This document shows positions 8,061 through 22,013 of a stretch of DNA of 64,000 nt, piece after piece. Numbering within the stretch: position 1 is the first letter of the stretch; every line of letters begins with the position of its first letter. Below the pieces are notes generated by a model. It made no database searches, was not told the DNA's origin, and was given only the letters and a program-made list of their open reading frames with translations. Source of the DNA: Sinohyriopsis cumingii (taxonomy: Eukaryota; Mollusca; Bivalvia; Unionida; Unionidae); contig CM068839.1 of NCBI GenBank assembly GCA_028554795.2, forward strand, positions 85,209,540-85,273,539, read 5' to 3'. The position numbers were made by a program, and so were the translations under genes.

Positions 8061-8428
8061 GGATGCTGCTTAAATTTCCAGGGTTTTTAAAGGACGAAAT
8101 TAATTTTTTCAAGGTTCACCTATGACCATTACTGAATGGAATTAAAGAACATTTTAGATTGCAAAACATGCATTTTCTAAATCTAAAGATGTTTCTCTTT
8201 CAAGACTCGCCATAACATCTAAGTCAGAAAAGACGATCGTGTACAAAACCACAAAATGTATCACATGAAACAAGTTTGATTATATTTCTATAAATTGGCA
8301 CGTAAAGTCATTTCAATGTACAGAACACAATTTCTAACATTATTTTGCTGACCTGCATTATGTTGCCAAGTGGTAACAACATAATGAGTATAAATTAGTT
8401 TTGTTTCATTTCAAACCTTTAAGTCGCG

Positions 8429-8430
<2 letters not shown>

Positions 8431-8474
<44 letters not shown>
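8431..8474. repeat. TG microsatellite, 22 repeats (U2)
   Basis: Same site as in U1, three repeats longer, uninterrupted. Confidence 0.98.
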
Positions 8475-8475
<1 letters not shown>

Positions 8476-11400
8476 ATCTTATAGAAAGCAAACATTTCCT
8501 ATTAAAGTATATATAAAAAACAATAAATGCAAATAATTACAATCTTATATGGAACGAAAAAAATAAAATCCCAAACTAGATTTTTCAAAGAACCTAATCT
8601 CCTTTAGACGATCTGGTTAAAAATCCATCATTTTAAAAACATTTTCACAAGGGCTGATTTAAATTTTGACAAAAGACCTTCAAAATTATATACTGTTGTA
8701 CAAACAAGGGCTGGATTTTATGTAAAATCAACATGTCTTCTTGTAATTCATTAAACCAGTTCCCAAGCCTGTATTGATACATGGGATCTTATCGTGTTTT
8801 AATATATAATACAAGGGACAACAATTTCTCATTTCAGCTCTGAGATTCAACAATTTGGACTACAAATTTGGCTTAAAACGAATAGAAGTCCATTTTTAAT
8901 CAAGGTTTCCTCCGATTATTCTCACCCTATTTCTCATATTTGGGTATTTAGGTTGGGGTGTGGGGTCATTGCTAGTGCATATAGAAAATTTGGAATATGC
9001 CGCCACCATGCGTAGCGACATATGGTACTCGCTTACCAGTAGGCCTAGCAAATTTAAACTTATATCTACGCATACCTGCATGAAATCGATAGAAAAGTGA
9101 TTTATTTTCTCAAAAATGGCAATTATTATAAACGTTATATCTTTAATCCGCCGAGACTAGACGAAACTACGGCATAGATGAAACCTGACCCTGTACTCGC
9201 CATCTGCATTACTAGTCACATGACTTCACAAATCTCAAACGTTTTCTTTATTTTGTTTTTGTGGGGTTTAACGCCATTTTTCAGCACACGATTGGCTATA
9301 CATGGCGGCCAGTATTAATGGTGGAGGAAGAACCCGGGAAAACCCCGGAAAGAACCACCGACCCTCGAGAAGCTACTGGCAAGCTTCCTCACATACCCAC
9401 ATTGGAAATCTCAAACGACGGCATTGGAAGTCCAAAAGTCACGTGATATCAACAACAAACTCCTTTTTAATGTTGTTGTAGAGAAATTCAATTATATTAA
9501 ATAAACAAGTGAGATACTTTTTGTAAAAACCAGCAATCTGGCCAATCTGATTTATCAAGCAGAGAGCACATGTCAACGTGGTAGTCACGTGATGCAACAC
9601 AACTCCAGAAGTTGTTCTTGGAATATATAAAAATAGAGAATTTTGTGTTCTTTCGGTTTTGCATTTTTATTACAACCATCATATGACTTTCATTTAATTT
9701 TGTTTTCTTTCTCTACAACATTTGAAAATGTGGGTTGTTAGATTTGTGAAATCATGCGACTAGCGATGCAAATAGCAAGTACCAGGTAACATTTCATCAA
9801 CGCTGTATTTTTATCCTGTCTTTCTGCACATTAAAGGCAATGATTTTAATACTAATGATTTCTGAGAAATCGATTTCATGCATGTATCAATAGACCTAAC
9901 AAAGTTTAAGTTTGCTCGGCCATTCGGTATGTGGCTGTGCTTTGCTACAACCATGTTGGCCTCTTGTGATGCTAGACTGGTTTTCATACCTTATATGTAA
10001 TGAAAGATATGGATATCGAGCTGATTTTAAACATACAAGTCTACTAGACGAATCTAATCCACTCAGCATTTGGATTCACTCAGCATATATGTTTATGGCA
10101 AGCACCCAAATGATCCATACTGCACCCTCCGAATATTCTGGTTAGAACTTGATAAATTAAACACGATCAGTTTAGTTACGGCTCAGTCACATGATTGTTT
10201 TGGGCATCAATTGGTGGCGGAAAATTACCGAGTTTTCCGGACTTTTATCAATATTTGCAAAATTCAAGGACTTTTCACGGTCGGGATTTTTTTTATATTT
10301 CTCTCCACTTTTTCCTGACAGCGTGGGAACCCTGAATTAACAGATAGGTATAATACATCATAATTAATTAATCTTGGGAAAATCCACAAATAATCAATTA
10401 CAGTAGTATGACTTTTCCACAAGGGTCCATACTCGCTTAGAAGTAGAGTCCAACTGCAAACATTGCAACATAGATCTGCTATCGCATAATGAGATCAAGG
10501 TCTTTGAGAATAGATACGGTAATAGACAACAAGGTATCTAAACAAAATTTTTCCATCAAAGAATACACCAAACCATTCTTATTCTATGAGGTAATACTAC
10601 TGAATCTGTCTGAAAATAAAGTAATATACATAAGATTCATTGACCATGTTTTGTGGTTATCAAAACCTCAGTGATTTATAATGTAACATCATAATAAAAT
10701 TATATAAAGAAAAACATGCCACAAAAACAAGAAAAAATGTGGAAGTGTTATATTAAAAAAATCATAACATAATTAAAGAGAACAAAGATATATACCATAA
10801 ATACATCTTAAGTAGCTTACAAAAGAAATTTTTGGAAGCTTGTCTTCCTGTAAGCCAAAGGATGCAAAATAAAGTGGGAGATGATATCAAATTAGTTCCA
10901 CAAAATGTAAGTGTAGTAAACATTAATGAAACGTTATCTGTTAAAAATGCACTTTCTCGAAAGAACTATGGACCTTTTTAAATTCTGAGATACCCTGCTT
11001 TACTCACCCCATAAATAACACATCATACTTTAATTAACTAAAGTTTCTGGAACTAAGCTTTTAAAAGGTAAGTTGAAAAACTGGATTATTTATTTTCCGT
11101 ATTTAACTTGGAAACCAGTTAGTGATAATCTATATGCTGTGGGGTTTGACTTAGGTTTATATGAAATTGTCACAGCATCCATCCCAATCACTGCAAGATT
11201 TGTAAAGGTTTATATGAAATTGTCACATCATCCATACCATTCACTGCAAGATTTGTAAAAATAAGACTACAAATGAAGCAATTTCTGAAAACTCAATTTA
11301 AATTTTGTGATATGTTTATCTTTGCTTAAGACAGACACATACTGGTATTATCACAAATTAGACTGGCTTTTGTTATGACTCAGAAAGGCTTTGATAATCT

Positions 11401-12327
11401 AAAGTTGCTGTTGTTAAAGGAACAGTCATACAAAGTTTGATTAACACTAACTCAGTTTTTATAGAGAGATGAAACTGAAGGTATTTAAAGTCAGACAAGA
11501 GCTTGGGAAACTATCCGGAACTTGTTTCTTAATCAGAGATTGTCCCTACAAACATTCTTGCTCAATCTGATCAAAACTGGCTTTGACATTTTAAATTTGT
11601 TCAAAAACGGTTTTGCATCTGGTTGCCATGGAAGCCACTCCAGGCATTAATGTCACACAGTATATCCTAAGAAACATTCCTGCAAGGTTTGATCGAAATA
11701 TATTCTGCAAACGTCAAAAACATGTTTTACACAAGGTTGTGACATAAACTACTCCAATGCAAGGGAAGCCACTTTGACATAATTTGGGCAGAGCATATCC
11801 TAAACATTTATATGAAGTTTAATGAAAATCAGTGGTGCACAATTTTATCTTAGAAGTCTAAATTAGAAAGCAGTAATGGGCTGATAATAGAAGCAGGACC
11901 AAGAAGTAAAATAAAATGACAGCCTTTTAATATACAGTGTACACTGGTATAGTCATGCAGAATCCACCTTACATAGGTTCTGTCCACCTAAAAATGAGTC
12001 CATGAAGCACCATATTTTGAATGCACATTGTATTTATATATATACAGCTAAGAAAAGAAAAGAAACTCAAACCGTGCACAACCTTTGGTCCTGTGATCAA
12101 GAAATATATATATTCATTCACTCCAAGAAAGGGAAACATTTCAAAGGCTTTAGAATTATAAGGCAAAACAAAACTGTACTTACAACTTCACTAATATAGT
12201 GTACAGTTATTTATTCTTTAACACGTATTTTAATGATATTAACAAGATATCTTTACTTAAGTCATGCAACACTAATAAAAGACCTTCATACAGTTGTCTG
12301 CCTTGCCTGTGCAAACAAACCAGAAAA

Positions 12328-12804
12328 CATCTTCAGTAGCTAATGTTCTGATATGATAACACTATCTACACCTTAGCATATCAAGCAGGTATTTCTGTGC
12401 TTCGAGTCTTTGAATCTCATTGTGAACACTGTTCATAAATGATCAAGACAATGGGACCACATAACTTGAATGGGCTCATAAATAAGCAATTTTCCACTGC
12501 CAGTTTGTGTTTGTACAAATGTCTTTCAATCGAATACACCTGCAACAATAGCTTTCCTCTTGTATGTAGTCAAACTTTCGATGCTGAACTTACAAAGTAT
12601 CCCTTCTGAAGTCAACTGCATCCAACATTTTTGACCAATGTACAATTCACAGCTGTTACATGCTATTGGTTAGTTGGCATTACATACTAAGAGAGGCAAC
12701 TCATGAAATCCAATAGATGTTGCTAGGACAAAGCACTAAAATATCTGTTTGAGCTGCCAAGGTGTAGATAGGTTATCATATTTGAACCCTGCCTAGTGAA
12801 GATG
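12328..12804. mobile_element. MITE-like element (U2)
   Basis: Same element and same flanking ACCAGAAAA pair as U1, so it is inherited with the unit and not a new insertion. Confidence 0.75.
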
Positions 12805-13353
12805 ACCAGAAAATGTAATTAGAGTTAACTGTATTTTCTTTAGGATTTATTTATTTTTATTTATTTAATTTTAAATGTCATCTTTAAGATTTTCATACTT
12901 TTATCAAACACTACTTTAGATAACATACATTATTATACTATTTACAACTATACTAATGTTGATAAGCTTTTCAAATAGAGCACATACATTCTTCTTATGA
13001 ATATGTACACTCGTAAATATATCAAATCAAACAGATATGCAAATATTCAACAGTTTAAACTTTCAAGTCTATCAATATCTTAACAAAATTTATTTTCAAC
13101 AGCTTGCGTTTTAATCATGCAGTGGGTGGAACATGGTTCCTCCTTCAACAATATGATTATCAAGAAGAAAACAAACCCTACAAATTACACAAATCATAAC
13201 CTTGTTGAGTGAAACCTCTTGTGTCACTCCAAGAGATTTCAATCAAATGAAGATTGGTCGAAAGTCTTGAGTATTTCTTCCTAATGCCAAAAAAGAGCTG
13301 GGGCTCCAGACTGAGCTTTTGTGTTAAAATTTTGAGACAAGTGTATCCAGGTT

Positions 13354-13441
13354 CAGTGGAACCCCGCTATAACGCGATAATTGGGGTCCACAAAAGTGGA
13401 TCGCGTTAATATCGGGGTCATGTTAAGGCGGGGTTTTACAG
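13354..13441. mobile_element. 88-bp palindromic element (U2)
   Basis: Shares the U1 form (TCATGTTAAGG). Confidence 0.5.
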
Positions 13442-13836
13442 TATTTTACCTTTTTGAGAGAACAACTCATTGGCAAATATACGTGTATTCATGTCTACGG
13501 TATATGATGAATAGGGTATCAACACCGTTTAACATCGTGCCGTCGTGGCATTCAGTTCCTCTATAATGCATGTAATTCCATTGAAAAATTGCACACAGAT
13601 TTACAATATTCAATATTATTTCCCCTGATCATTGTATCTGAATTATCAACACCGTTTACTTGCCGTCTGATATCACTGTGCGAGCTGTAATTGTATAATG
13701 TTGTGGCAGTATTCGAGTAAACACCCAAAACAATTTACCGTAGACAGAAAAGATAATCATCGTTGTCATACACGCGATAACGTGATGCTGACCTGTCTTG
13801 AGTGTAATCGAAGTAGAGGCGCTGGCGCCTTGGGTG

Positions 13837-14787
13837 CTAGTTAAGTGATCGGGGTGGTAATTGTGTGTCCTCGGGAATTACTTGCAATTGTTCACGTGTG
13901 AATCCACGTTGAGGAGCAGTCGAATCCAGCATGTAGATTGCTGGTCTACCAGTGGATCTAGTTATGTTAGATATCTTGTGTGCGGTAATACTCCAGATAG
14001 GATCAGTCGCTCTTTTTTTACCACCTTCAAGTTCACCTGATTCATATAAATATCTCACAGTGACACTACCCAGTATTGGCTGCGTTGAGAAACCACGTCG
14101 TTGTACAGGTATATGCTTTTTGGTGACCGCGATGGCAGGTTTCATATTGGTTGTTCGAGTAATTTCATTATTTAGCGCAGCTATCACGCTTGGTAATCTT
14201 GCAACCCATTCACGAGATCTCTTATCCTGAATGAATTCCTTCGCGTATTGATATCCAAATAACCGCTCAGCAAGTGTTCGATTAAATCGCTCAACAATTG
14301 CCTGATCACGATGAATTGCACTATGTCCTCGCCTGATGGCGACATTATGTTGCTTCATCAACGACGATACTGCGCCTTAAAATTCTTTACCAGGATCAAC
14401 TTGTAGCAGCTGTGGCCATCGTAGAGGTTCTCGTTGATAAATTCGTTCAAGCGCAGAAGCAACCTCAGATGCTGTTTTAGTCGCTAACGGTTCCGCATCT
14501 TTGTATCTACTTGCAATATCAACTACAGTTAACGCGTACTTGTACGTTCGGCGACGAATGGTATCATGTGGCAGAAATAATATATCAGCCTGATGAACTT
14601 CATTTGGCACAACATCGAAATGTGCAAAGTGAATTTGTTTAGGCGGTGGTTGGTAAATTTGCCATATTGCCTGTTTGGATAACCAATTCTTAGCAGTATC
14701 ACGTGTGACTTTTGCTGCGTTGGCAAGCTTGCCGATTGCTGCGCTACCTCTCCAGTATCCTCTTGGGGAATAATAAATCGACTCCAT
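13837..14787 (-). pseudogene. INT: Polinton integrase, nonsense-interrupted (U2)
   Basis: Same domain layout as the intact copies in U5, U6 and U8. TAA replaces the Gln137 codon at 14377-14379, so Asp68 and Asp131 are separated from Glu166. The rest is open to the normal stop, and the tail keeps the Lys that U1 has lost. Confidence 0.9.
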
Positions 14788-14792
14788 TATAA

Positions 14793-15339
14793 TTAATTAC
14801 CAGTGCCTAATACAAGCTTAGATTTCATTGCAGATTTTATTAACCAGCTAGCTAACTTTTCTTTGAAAGATTTATCAGTGATGGCATTTAACGCGTGAAT
14901 TTCACATCCGCGAGATGCCTATCTTGTAGATCCTTACTTCGGTAAGCTACATCATGGACATGGCATGCTTTATCGATAGCAATTATCGGGTACTCACCTG
15001 GATTGGGTTGATTTAAGGCATCAAGCCTGATATCATGTCGGGTTCCAGGACCACAGTAATTATATCCTGGAAGATGTTTTTCTCCTGGGTATTTAGCCCA
15101 CGGAGTTCCTGGTAATTTTCCTAACTTGGCCGCGATATCACCTCTTTTTTTTGTTTAATTGACTTTGATTTTGGCGCTGACTTTGGTTTCGGCGCTCCAC
15201 CTGACGGAATAAATTTAAACTTTTTTGTGCCGCATCGTTCACACTTGCCTGTAAGCGCTTGTCGATTATTTTTTGTTGTAGTGGATGTTATGTTTGCAGT
15301 TGGGGTACGTGCTCTACATTTCACACAATATAAATCCAT
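14793..15339 (-). pseudogene. Zinc-ribbon / PLA2-like gene, frameshifted (U2)
   Basis: Same 12-base A-rich run as U1 (15145-15156) and the same 3' break. It differs from U1 by an Arg-Leu versus Arg-His codon change after the YCGPG loop (near 15035). Confidence 0.82.
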
Positions 15340-15359
15340 ATTATTTTATAATATATCTA

Positions 15360-15998
15360 ATGGAGATCACTGACTTTTCTGCTACAAAACGACGAGAGCC
15401 AATCAAACATAACTCGGTGCTACCAAATTCAATTCGAATGATTATTATAGGCCCATCTGGAAGTGGTAAGACGCAGTTGTTACTTAATTTAATAATGAAG
15501 TGGATGAAGTGGAATAAGTTGTATTTGGTAGCTCCATCTGTGGATGATCAGCGATGCTACAGCGTGTTAAAAGATTTTAATGAGAATGCAAAATCGATAA
15601 GCTGCGACGATGATGTTGTTGAATTTATTACTAGTATTGATGAATCAACAAGTATGGATGATATTGATGGAAGTATTAATAATTTAGTCATGTACGACGA
15701 TGTGATGTTGGACAAACAATCAAATCCTGCCAGGATATTCTCACGCGGCAGACATAAAAATGTAGATGTGATTTATGTAACTCAACGATATACACAAATC
15801 CCAAAAGTGATCAGGGACAACTGTAACATTCTTGCGCTGTTCAACAGCGTTGACACACACACGTTACGAAATAAACATCAGACTTGGTGCAGCGGCGATA
15901 TGGATATAAATAAGTTTAAACATTTCTTTAGTCGTGCTCAGGCAAAACCACATGGGTTTGTAACGCTAAATTTACATGATCCTCGAACACGGTATTGA
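15360..15998 (+). CDS. ATP: A32-type packaging ATPase (U2)
   Basis: Same translation as U1, with all motifs intact and Thr145 in the RYTQ motif. Confidence 0.93.
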   Translation: MEITDFSATKRREPIKHNSVLPNSIRMIIIGPSGSGKTQLLLNLIMKWMKWNKLYLVAPSVDDQRCYSVLKDFNENAKSISCDDDVVEFITSIDESTSMDDIDGSINNLVMYDDVMLDKQSNPARIFSRGRHKNVDVIYVTQRYTQIPKVIRDNCNILALFNSVDTHTLRNKHQTWCSGDMDINKFKHFFSRAQAKPHGFVTLNLHDPRTRY

Positions 15999-16617
15999 GT
16001 CGGGTTAGATACAATTTTCAGCTAGAGAGCAGCAGAGGGGGCGACGACAACAGCACGCAGCAACAATGGCGACAATTATGTTTACAACGAAGCACCCTCG
16101 CGGTTTTATTTCGGCGTTTGGAAGTTGTAGGCGGCGCCCCTTCTGACGATGACAACAACAAAACGGCGACAACTGCGTTTACAATGAAGCGTCAACGCGG
16201 TTTTTTAAAGGGCTTATTTCGGCGTTTGGAGGCTTCTAAAAGTTGTGGGATGCTGCTTAAATTTCCAGAGTTTTTAAAGGACGAAATTAATTTTTTCAAG
16301 GTTCACCTATGACCATTACTGAATGGAATTAAAGAACATTTTAGATTGCAAAACATGCATTTTCTAAATCTAAAGATGTTTCTCTTTCAAGACTCGCCAT
16401 AACATCTAAGTCAGAAAAGACGATCGTGTACAAAACCACAAAATGTATCACATGAAACAAGTTTGATTATATTTCTATACATTGGCACGTAAAGTCATTT
16501 CAATGTACAGAACACAATTTCTAACATTATTTTGCTGACCTGCATTATGTTGCCAAGTGGTAACAACATAATGAATATAAATTAGTTTTGTTTCCTTTCA
16601 AACCTTTAAGTCGCGCA

Positions 16618-16649
<32 letters not shown>
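16618..16649. repeat. TG microsatellite, 14 repeats plus CGTG (U3)
   Basis: The only tract with an internal C (near 16646), followed by one more TG. Confidence 0.97.
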
Positions 16650-19600
16650 CATCTTATAGAAAGCAAACATTTCCTATTAAAGTATATATAAAAAACAATA
16701 AATGCAAATAATTACAATCTTATATGGAACGAAAAAAATAAAATCCCAAACTAGATTTTTCAAAGAACCTAATCTCCTTTAGACGATCTGGTTAAAAATC
16801 CATCATTTTAAAAACATTTTCACAAGGGCTGATTTAAATTTTGACAAAAGACCTTCAAAATTATATACTGTTGTACAAACAAGGGCTGGATTTTATGTAA
16901 AATCAACATGTCTTCTTGTAATTCATTAAACCAGTTCCCAAGCCTGTATTGATACATGGGATCTTATCGTGTTTTAATATATAATACAAGGGACAACAAT
17001 TTCTCATTTCAGCTCTGAGATTCAACAATTTGGACTACAAATTTGGCTTAAAACGAATAGCAGTCCATTTTTAATCAAGGTTTCCTGCGATTATTCTCAC
17101 CCTATTTCTCATATTTGGACATTTAGGTTGGGGTGTGGGGTCATTGCTAGTGCATATAGAAAATTTGGAATATGCCGCCACCATGCGTAACGACATATGG
17201 TACTCGCTTACCAGTAGGCCTAGCAAATTTAAACTTATATCTACGCATACCTGCATGAAATCGATAGAAAAGTGATTTATTTTCTCAAAAATGGCAATTA
17301 TTATAAACGTTATATCTTTAATCCGCCGAGACTAGACGAAACTACGGCATAGATGAAACCTGACCCTGTACTCGCCATCTGCATTACTAGTCACATGACT
17401 TCACAAATCTCAAACGTTTTCTTTATTTTGTTTTTGTGGGGTTTAACGCCATTTTTCAGCACACGATTGGCTATACATGGCGGCCAGTATTAATGGTGGA
17501 GGAAGAACCCGGGAAAACCCCGGAAAGAACCACCGACCCTCGAGAAGCTACTGGCAAGCTTCCTCACATACCCACATTGGAAATCTCAAACGACGGCATT
17601 GGAAGTCCAAAAGTCACGTGATATCAACAACAAACTCCTTTTTAATGTTGTTGTACAGAAATTCAATTATCTTAAATAAACAAGTGAGATACTTTTTGTA
17701 AAAGCCAGCAATCTGGCCAATCTGATTTATCAAGCAGAGAGCACATGTCAACGTGGTAGTCACGTGATGCAACACAACTCCAGAAGTTGTTCTTGGAATA
17801 TATAAAAATAGAGAATTTTGTGTTCTTTCGGTTTTGCATTTTTATTACAACCAGCATATGACTTTCATTTAATTTTGTTTTCTTTCTCTACAACATTTGA
17901 AAATGTGGGTTGTTAGATTTGTGAAATCATGCGACTAGCGATGCAAATAGCAAGTACCAGGTAACATTTCATCAACGCTGTATTTTTATCCTGTCTTTCT
18001 GCACATTAAAGGCAATGATTTTAATGCTAATGATTTCTGAGAAATCGATTTCATGCATGTATCAATAGACCTAACAAAGTTTAAGTTTGCTCGGCCATTC
18101 GGTATGTGGCTGTGCTTTGCTACAACCATGTTGGCCTCTTGTGATGCTAGACTGGTTTTCATACCTTATATGTAATGAAAGATATGGATATCGAGCTGAT
18201 TTTAAACATACAAGTCTACTAGACGAATCTAATCCACTCAGCATTTGGATTCACTCAGCATATATGTTTATGGCAAGCACCCAAATGATCCATACTGCAC
18301 CCTCCGAATATTCTGGTTAGAACTTGATAAATTAAACACGATCAGTTTAGTTACGGCTCAGTCACATGATTGTTTTGGGCATCAATTGGTGGCGGAAAAT
18401 TACCGAGTTTTCCGGACTTTTATCAATATTTGCAAAATTCAAGGACTTTTCACGGTCGGGATTTTTTTTATATTTCTCTCCACTTTTTCCTGACAGCGTG
18501 GGAACCCTGAATTAACAGATAGGTATAATACATCATAATTAATTAATCTTGGGAAAATCCACAAATAATCAATTACAGTAGTATGACTTTTCCACAAGGG
18601 TCCATACTCGCTTAGAAGTAGAGTCCAACTGCAAACATTGCAACATAGATCTGCTATCGCATAATGAGATCAAGGTCTTTGAGAATAGATACGGTAATAG
18701 ACAACAAGGTATCTAAACAAAATTTTTCCATCAAAGAATACACCAAACCATTCTTATTCTATGAGGTAATACTACTGAATCTGTCTGAAAATAAAGTAAT
18801 ATACATAAGATTCATTGACCATGTTTTGTGGTTATCAAAACCTCAGTGATTTATAATGTAACATCATAATAAAATTATATAAAGAAAAACATGCCACAAA
18901 AACAAGATAAAATGTGGAAGTGTTATATTAAAAAATCATAACATAATTAAAGAGAACAAAGATATATACCATAAATACATCTTAAGTAGCTTACAAAAGA
19001 AATTTTTGGAAGCTTGTCTTCCTGTAAGCCAAAGGATGCAAAATAAAGTGGGAGATGATATCAAATTAGTTCCACAAAATGTAAGTGTAGTAAACATTAA
19101 TGAAACGTTATCTGTTAAAAATGCACTTTCTCGAAAGAACTATGGACCTTTTTAAATTCTGAGATACCCTGCTTTACTCACCCCATAAATAACACATCAT
19201 ACTTTAATTAACTAAAGTTTCTGGAACTAAGCTTTTAAAAGGTAAGTTGAAAAACTGGATTATTTATTTTCCGTATTTAACTTGGAAACCAGTTAGTGAT
19301 AATCTATATGCTGTGGGGTTTGACTTAGGTTTATATGAAATTGTCACAGCATCCATCCCAATCACTGCAAGATTTGTAAAGGTTTATATGAAATTGTCAC
19401 ATCATCCATACCATTCACTGCAAGATTTGTAAAAATAAGAAGACTACAAATGAAGCAATTTCTGAAAACTCAATTTAAATTTTGTGATATGTTTATCTTT
19501 GCTTAAGACAGACACATACTGGTATTATCACAAATTAGACTGGCTTTTGTTATGACTCAGAAAGGCTTTGATAATCTAAAGTTGCTGTTGTTAAAGGAAC

Positions 19601-20504
19601 AGTCATACAAAGTTTGATTAACACTAACTCAATTTTTATAGAGAGATGAAACTGAAGGTATTTAAAGTCAGACAAGAGCTTGGGAAACTATCCGGAACTT
19701 GTTTCTTAATCAGAGATTGTCCCTACAAACATTCTTGCTCAATCTGATCAAAACTGGCTTTGACATTTTAAATTTGTTCAAAAACGGTTTTGCATCTGGT
19801 TGCCATGGAAGCCACTCCAGGCATTAATGTCACACAGTATATCCTAAGAAACATTCCTGCAAGGTTTGATCGAAATATATTCTGCAAACGTCAAAAACAT
19901 GTTTTACACAAGGTTGTGACATAAACTACTCCAATGCAAGGGAAGCCACTTTGACATAATTTGGGCAGAGCATATCCTAAACATTTATATGAAGTTTAAT
20001 GAAAATCAGTGGTGCACAATTTTATCTTAGAAGTCTAAATTAGAAAGCAGTAATGGGCTGATAATAGAAGCAGGACCAAGAAGTAAAATAAAATGACAGC
20101 CTTTTAATATACAGTGTACACTGGTATAGTCATGCAGAATCCACCTTACATAGGTTCTGTCCACCTAAAAATGAGTCCATGAAGCACCATATTTTGAATG
20201 CACATTGTATTTATATATATACAGCTAAGAAAAGAAAAGAAACTCAAACCGTGCACAACCTTTGGTCCTGTGATCAAGAAATATATATATTCATTCACTC
20301 CAAAAAAGGGAAACATTTCAAAGGCTTTAGAATTATAAGGCAAAACAAAACTGTACTTACAACTTCACTAATATAGTGTACAGTTATTTATTCTTTAACA
20401 CGTATTTTAATGATATTAACAAGATATCTTTACTTAAGTCATGCAACACTAATAAAAGACCTTCATACAGTTGTCTGCCTTGCCTGTGCAAACAAACCAG
20501 AAAA

Positions 20505-20981
20505 CATCTTCAGTAGCTAATGTTCTGATATGATAACACTATCTACACCTTAGCATATCAAGCAGGTATTTCTGTGCTTCGAGTCTTTGAATCTCATTGT
20601 GAACACTGTTCATAAATGATCAAGACAATGGGACCACATAACTTGAATGGGCTCATAAATAAGCAATTTTCCACTGCCAGTTTGTGTTTGTACAAATGTC
20701 TTTCAATCGAATACACCTGCAACAATAGCTTTCCTCTTGTATGTAGTCAAACTTTCGATGCTGAACTTACAAAGTATCCCTTCTGAAGTCAACTGCATCC
20801 AACATTTTTGACCAATGTACAATTCACAGCTGTTACATGCTATTGGTTAGTTGGCATTACATACTAAGAGAGGCAACTCATGAAATCCAATAGATGTTGC
20901 TAGGACAAAGCACTAAAATATCTGTTTGAGCTGCCAAGGTGTAGATAGGTTATCATATTTGAACCCTGCCTAGTGAAGATG
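20505..20981. mobile_element. MITE-like element (U3)
   Basis: Ends and flanking duplication match U1. Confidence 0.75.
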
Positions 20982-21530
20982 ACCAGAAAATGTAATTAGA
21001 GTTAACTGTATTTTCTTTAGGATTTATTTATTTTTATTTATTTAATTTTAAATGTCATCTTTAAGATTTTCATACTTTTATCAAACACTACTTTAGATAA
21101 CATACATTATTATACTATTTACAACTATACTAATGTTGATAAGCTTTTCAAATAGAGCACATACATTCTTCTTATGAATATGTACACTCGTAAATATATC
21201 AAATCAAACAGATATGCAAATATTCAACAGTTTAAACTTTCAAGTCTATCAATATCTTAACAAAATTTATTTTCAACAGCTTGCGTTTTAATCATGCAGT
21301 GGGTGGAACATGGTTCCTCCTTCAACAATATGATTATCAAGAAGAAAACAAACCCTACAAATTACACAAATCATAACCTTGTTGAGTGAAACCTCTTGTG
21401 TCACTCCAAGAGATTTCAATCAAATGAAGATTGGTCGAAAGTCTTGAGTATTTCTTCCTAATGCCAAAAAAGAGCTGGGGCTCCAGACTGAGCTTTTGTG
21501 TTAAAATTTTGAGACAAGTGTATCCAGGTT

Positions 21531-21618
21531 CAGTGGAACCCCGCTATAACGCGATAATTGGGGTCCACAAAAGTGGATCGCGTTAATATCGGGGTCACGT
21601 TAAGGCGGGGTTTTACAG
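21531..21618. mobile_element. 88-bp palindromic element (U3)
   Basis: Has TCACGTTAAGG, the CpG-retaining form. Confidence 0.5.
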
Positions 21619-22013
21619 TATTTTACTTTTTTGAGAGAACAACTCATTGGCAAATATACGTGTATTCATGTCTACGGTATATGATGAATAGGGTATCAAC
21701 ACCGTTTAACATCGTGCCGTCGTGGCATTCAGTTCATCTATAATGCATGTAATTCCATTGAAAAATTGCACACAGATTTACAATATTCAATATTATTTCC
21801 CCTGATGATTGTATCTGAATTATCAACACCGTTTACTTGCCGTCTGATATCACTGTGCGAGCTGTAATTGTATAATGTTGTGGCAGTATTCGAGTAAACA
21901 CCCAAAACAATTTACCGTAGACAGAAAAGATAATCATCGTTGTCATACACGCGATAACGTGATGCTGACCTGTCTTGAGTGTAATCGAAGTAGAGGCGCT
22001 GGCGCCTTGGGTG

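Larger units (their letters stand above)
1..8181 (+). repeat. Array unit U1 (8181 bp)
   Basis: Spacer 1-5649, Polinton-derived genes 5650-7811, then about 370 bases up to the next unit. I support no protein gene in the spacer: its longest open frames are 60 to 90 codons, overlap on both strands and resemble nothing I know. U1 and U2 are close relatives, sharing for example a T in the palindrome near 5232. Private U1 changes include an Asn for Lys codon in the integrase tail (near 5788). Confidence 0.97.
8182..16368 (+). repeat. Array unit U2 (8187 bp)
   Basis: Nearly identical to U1; the 6-base length difference is three extra TG repeats. Integrase has the nonsense codon, ATPase is open, and the zinc-ribbon/PLA2 gene has the 12-base form of the A-rich run. 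Confidence 0.97.

Noticed and set aside
7808-8125. 105-codon frame directly overlapping the ATPase stop as a gene
   Set aside because: It starts only with TTG, which is not a usual eukaryotic start. The two internal repeat copies match each other partly in different frames, so it looks degenerate.
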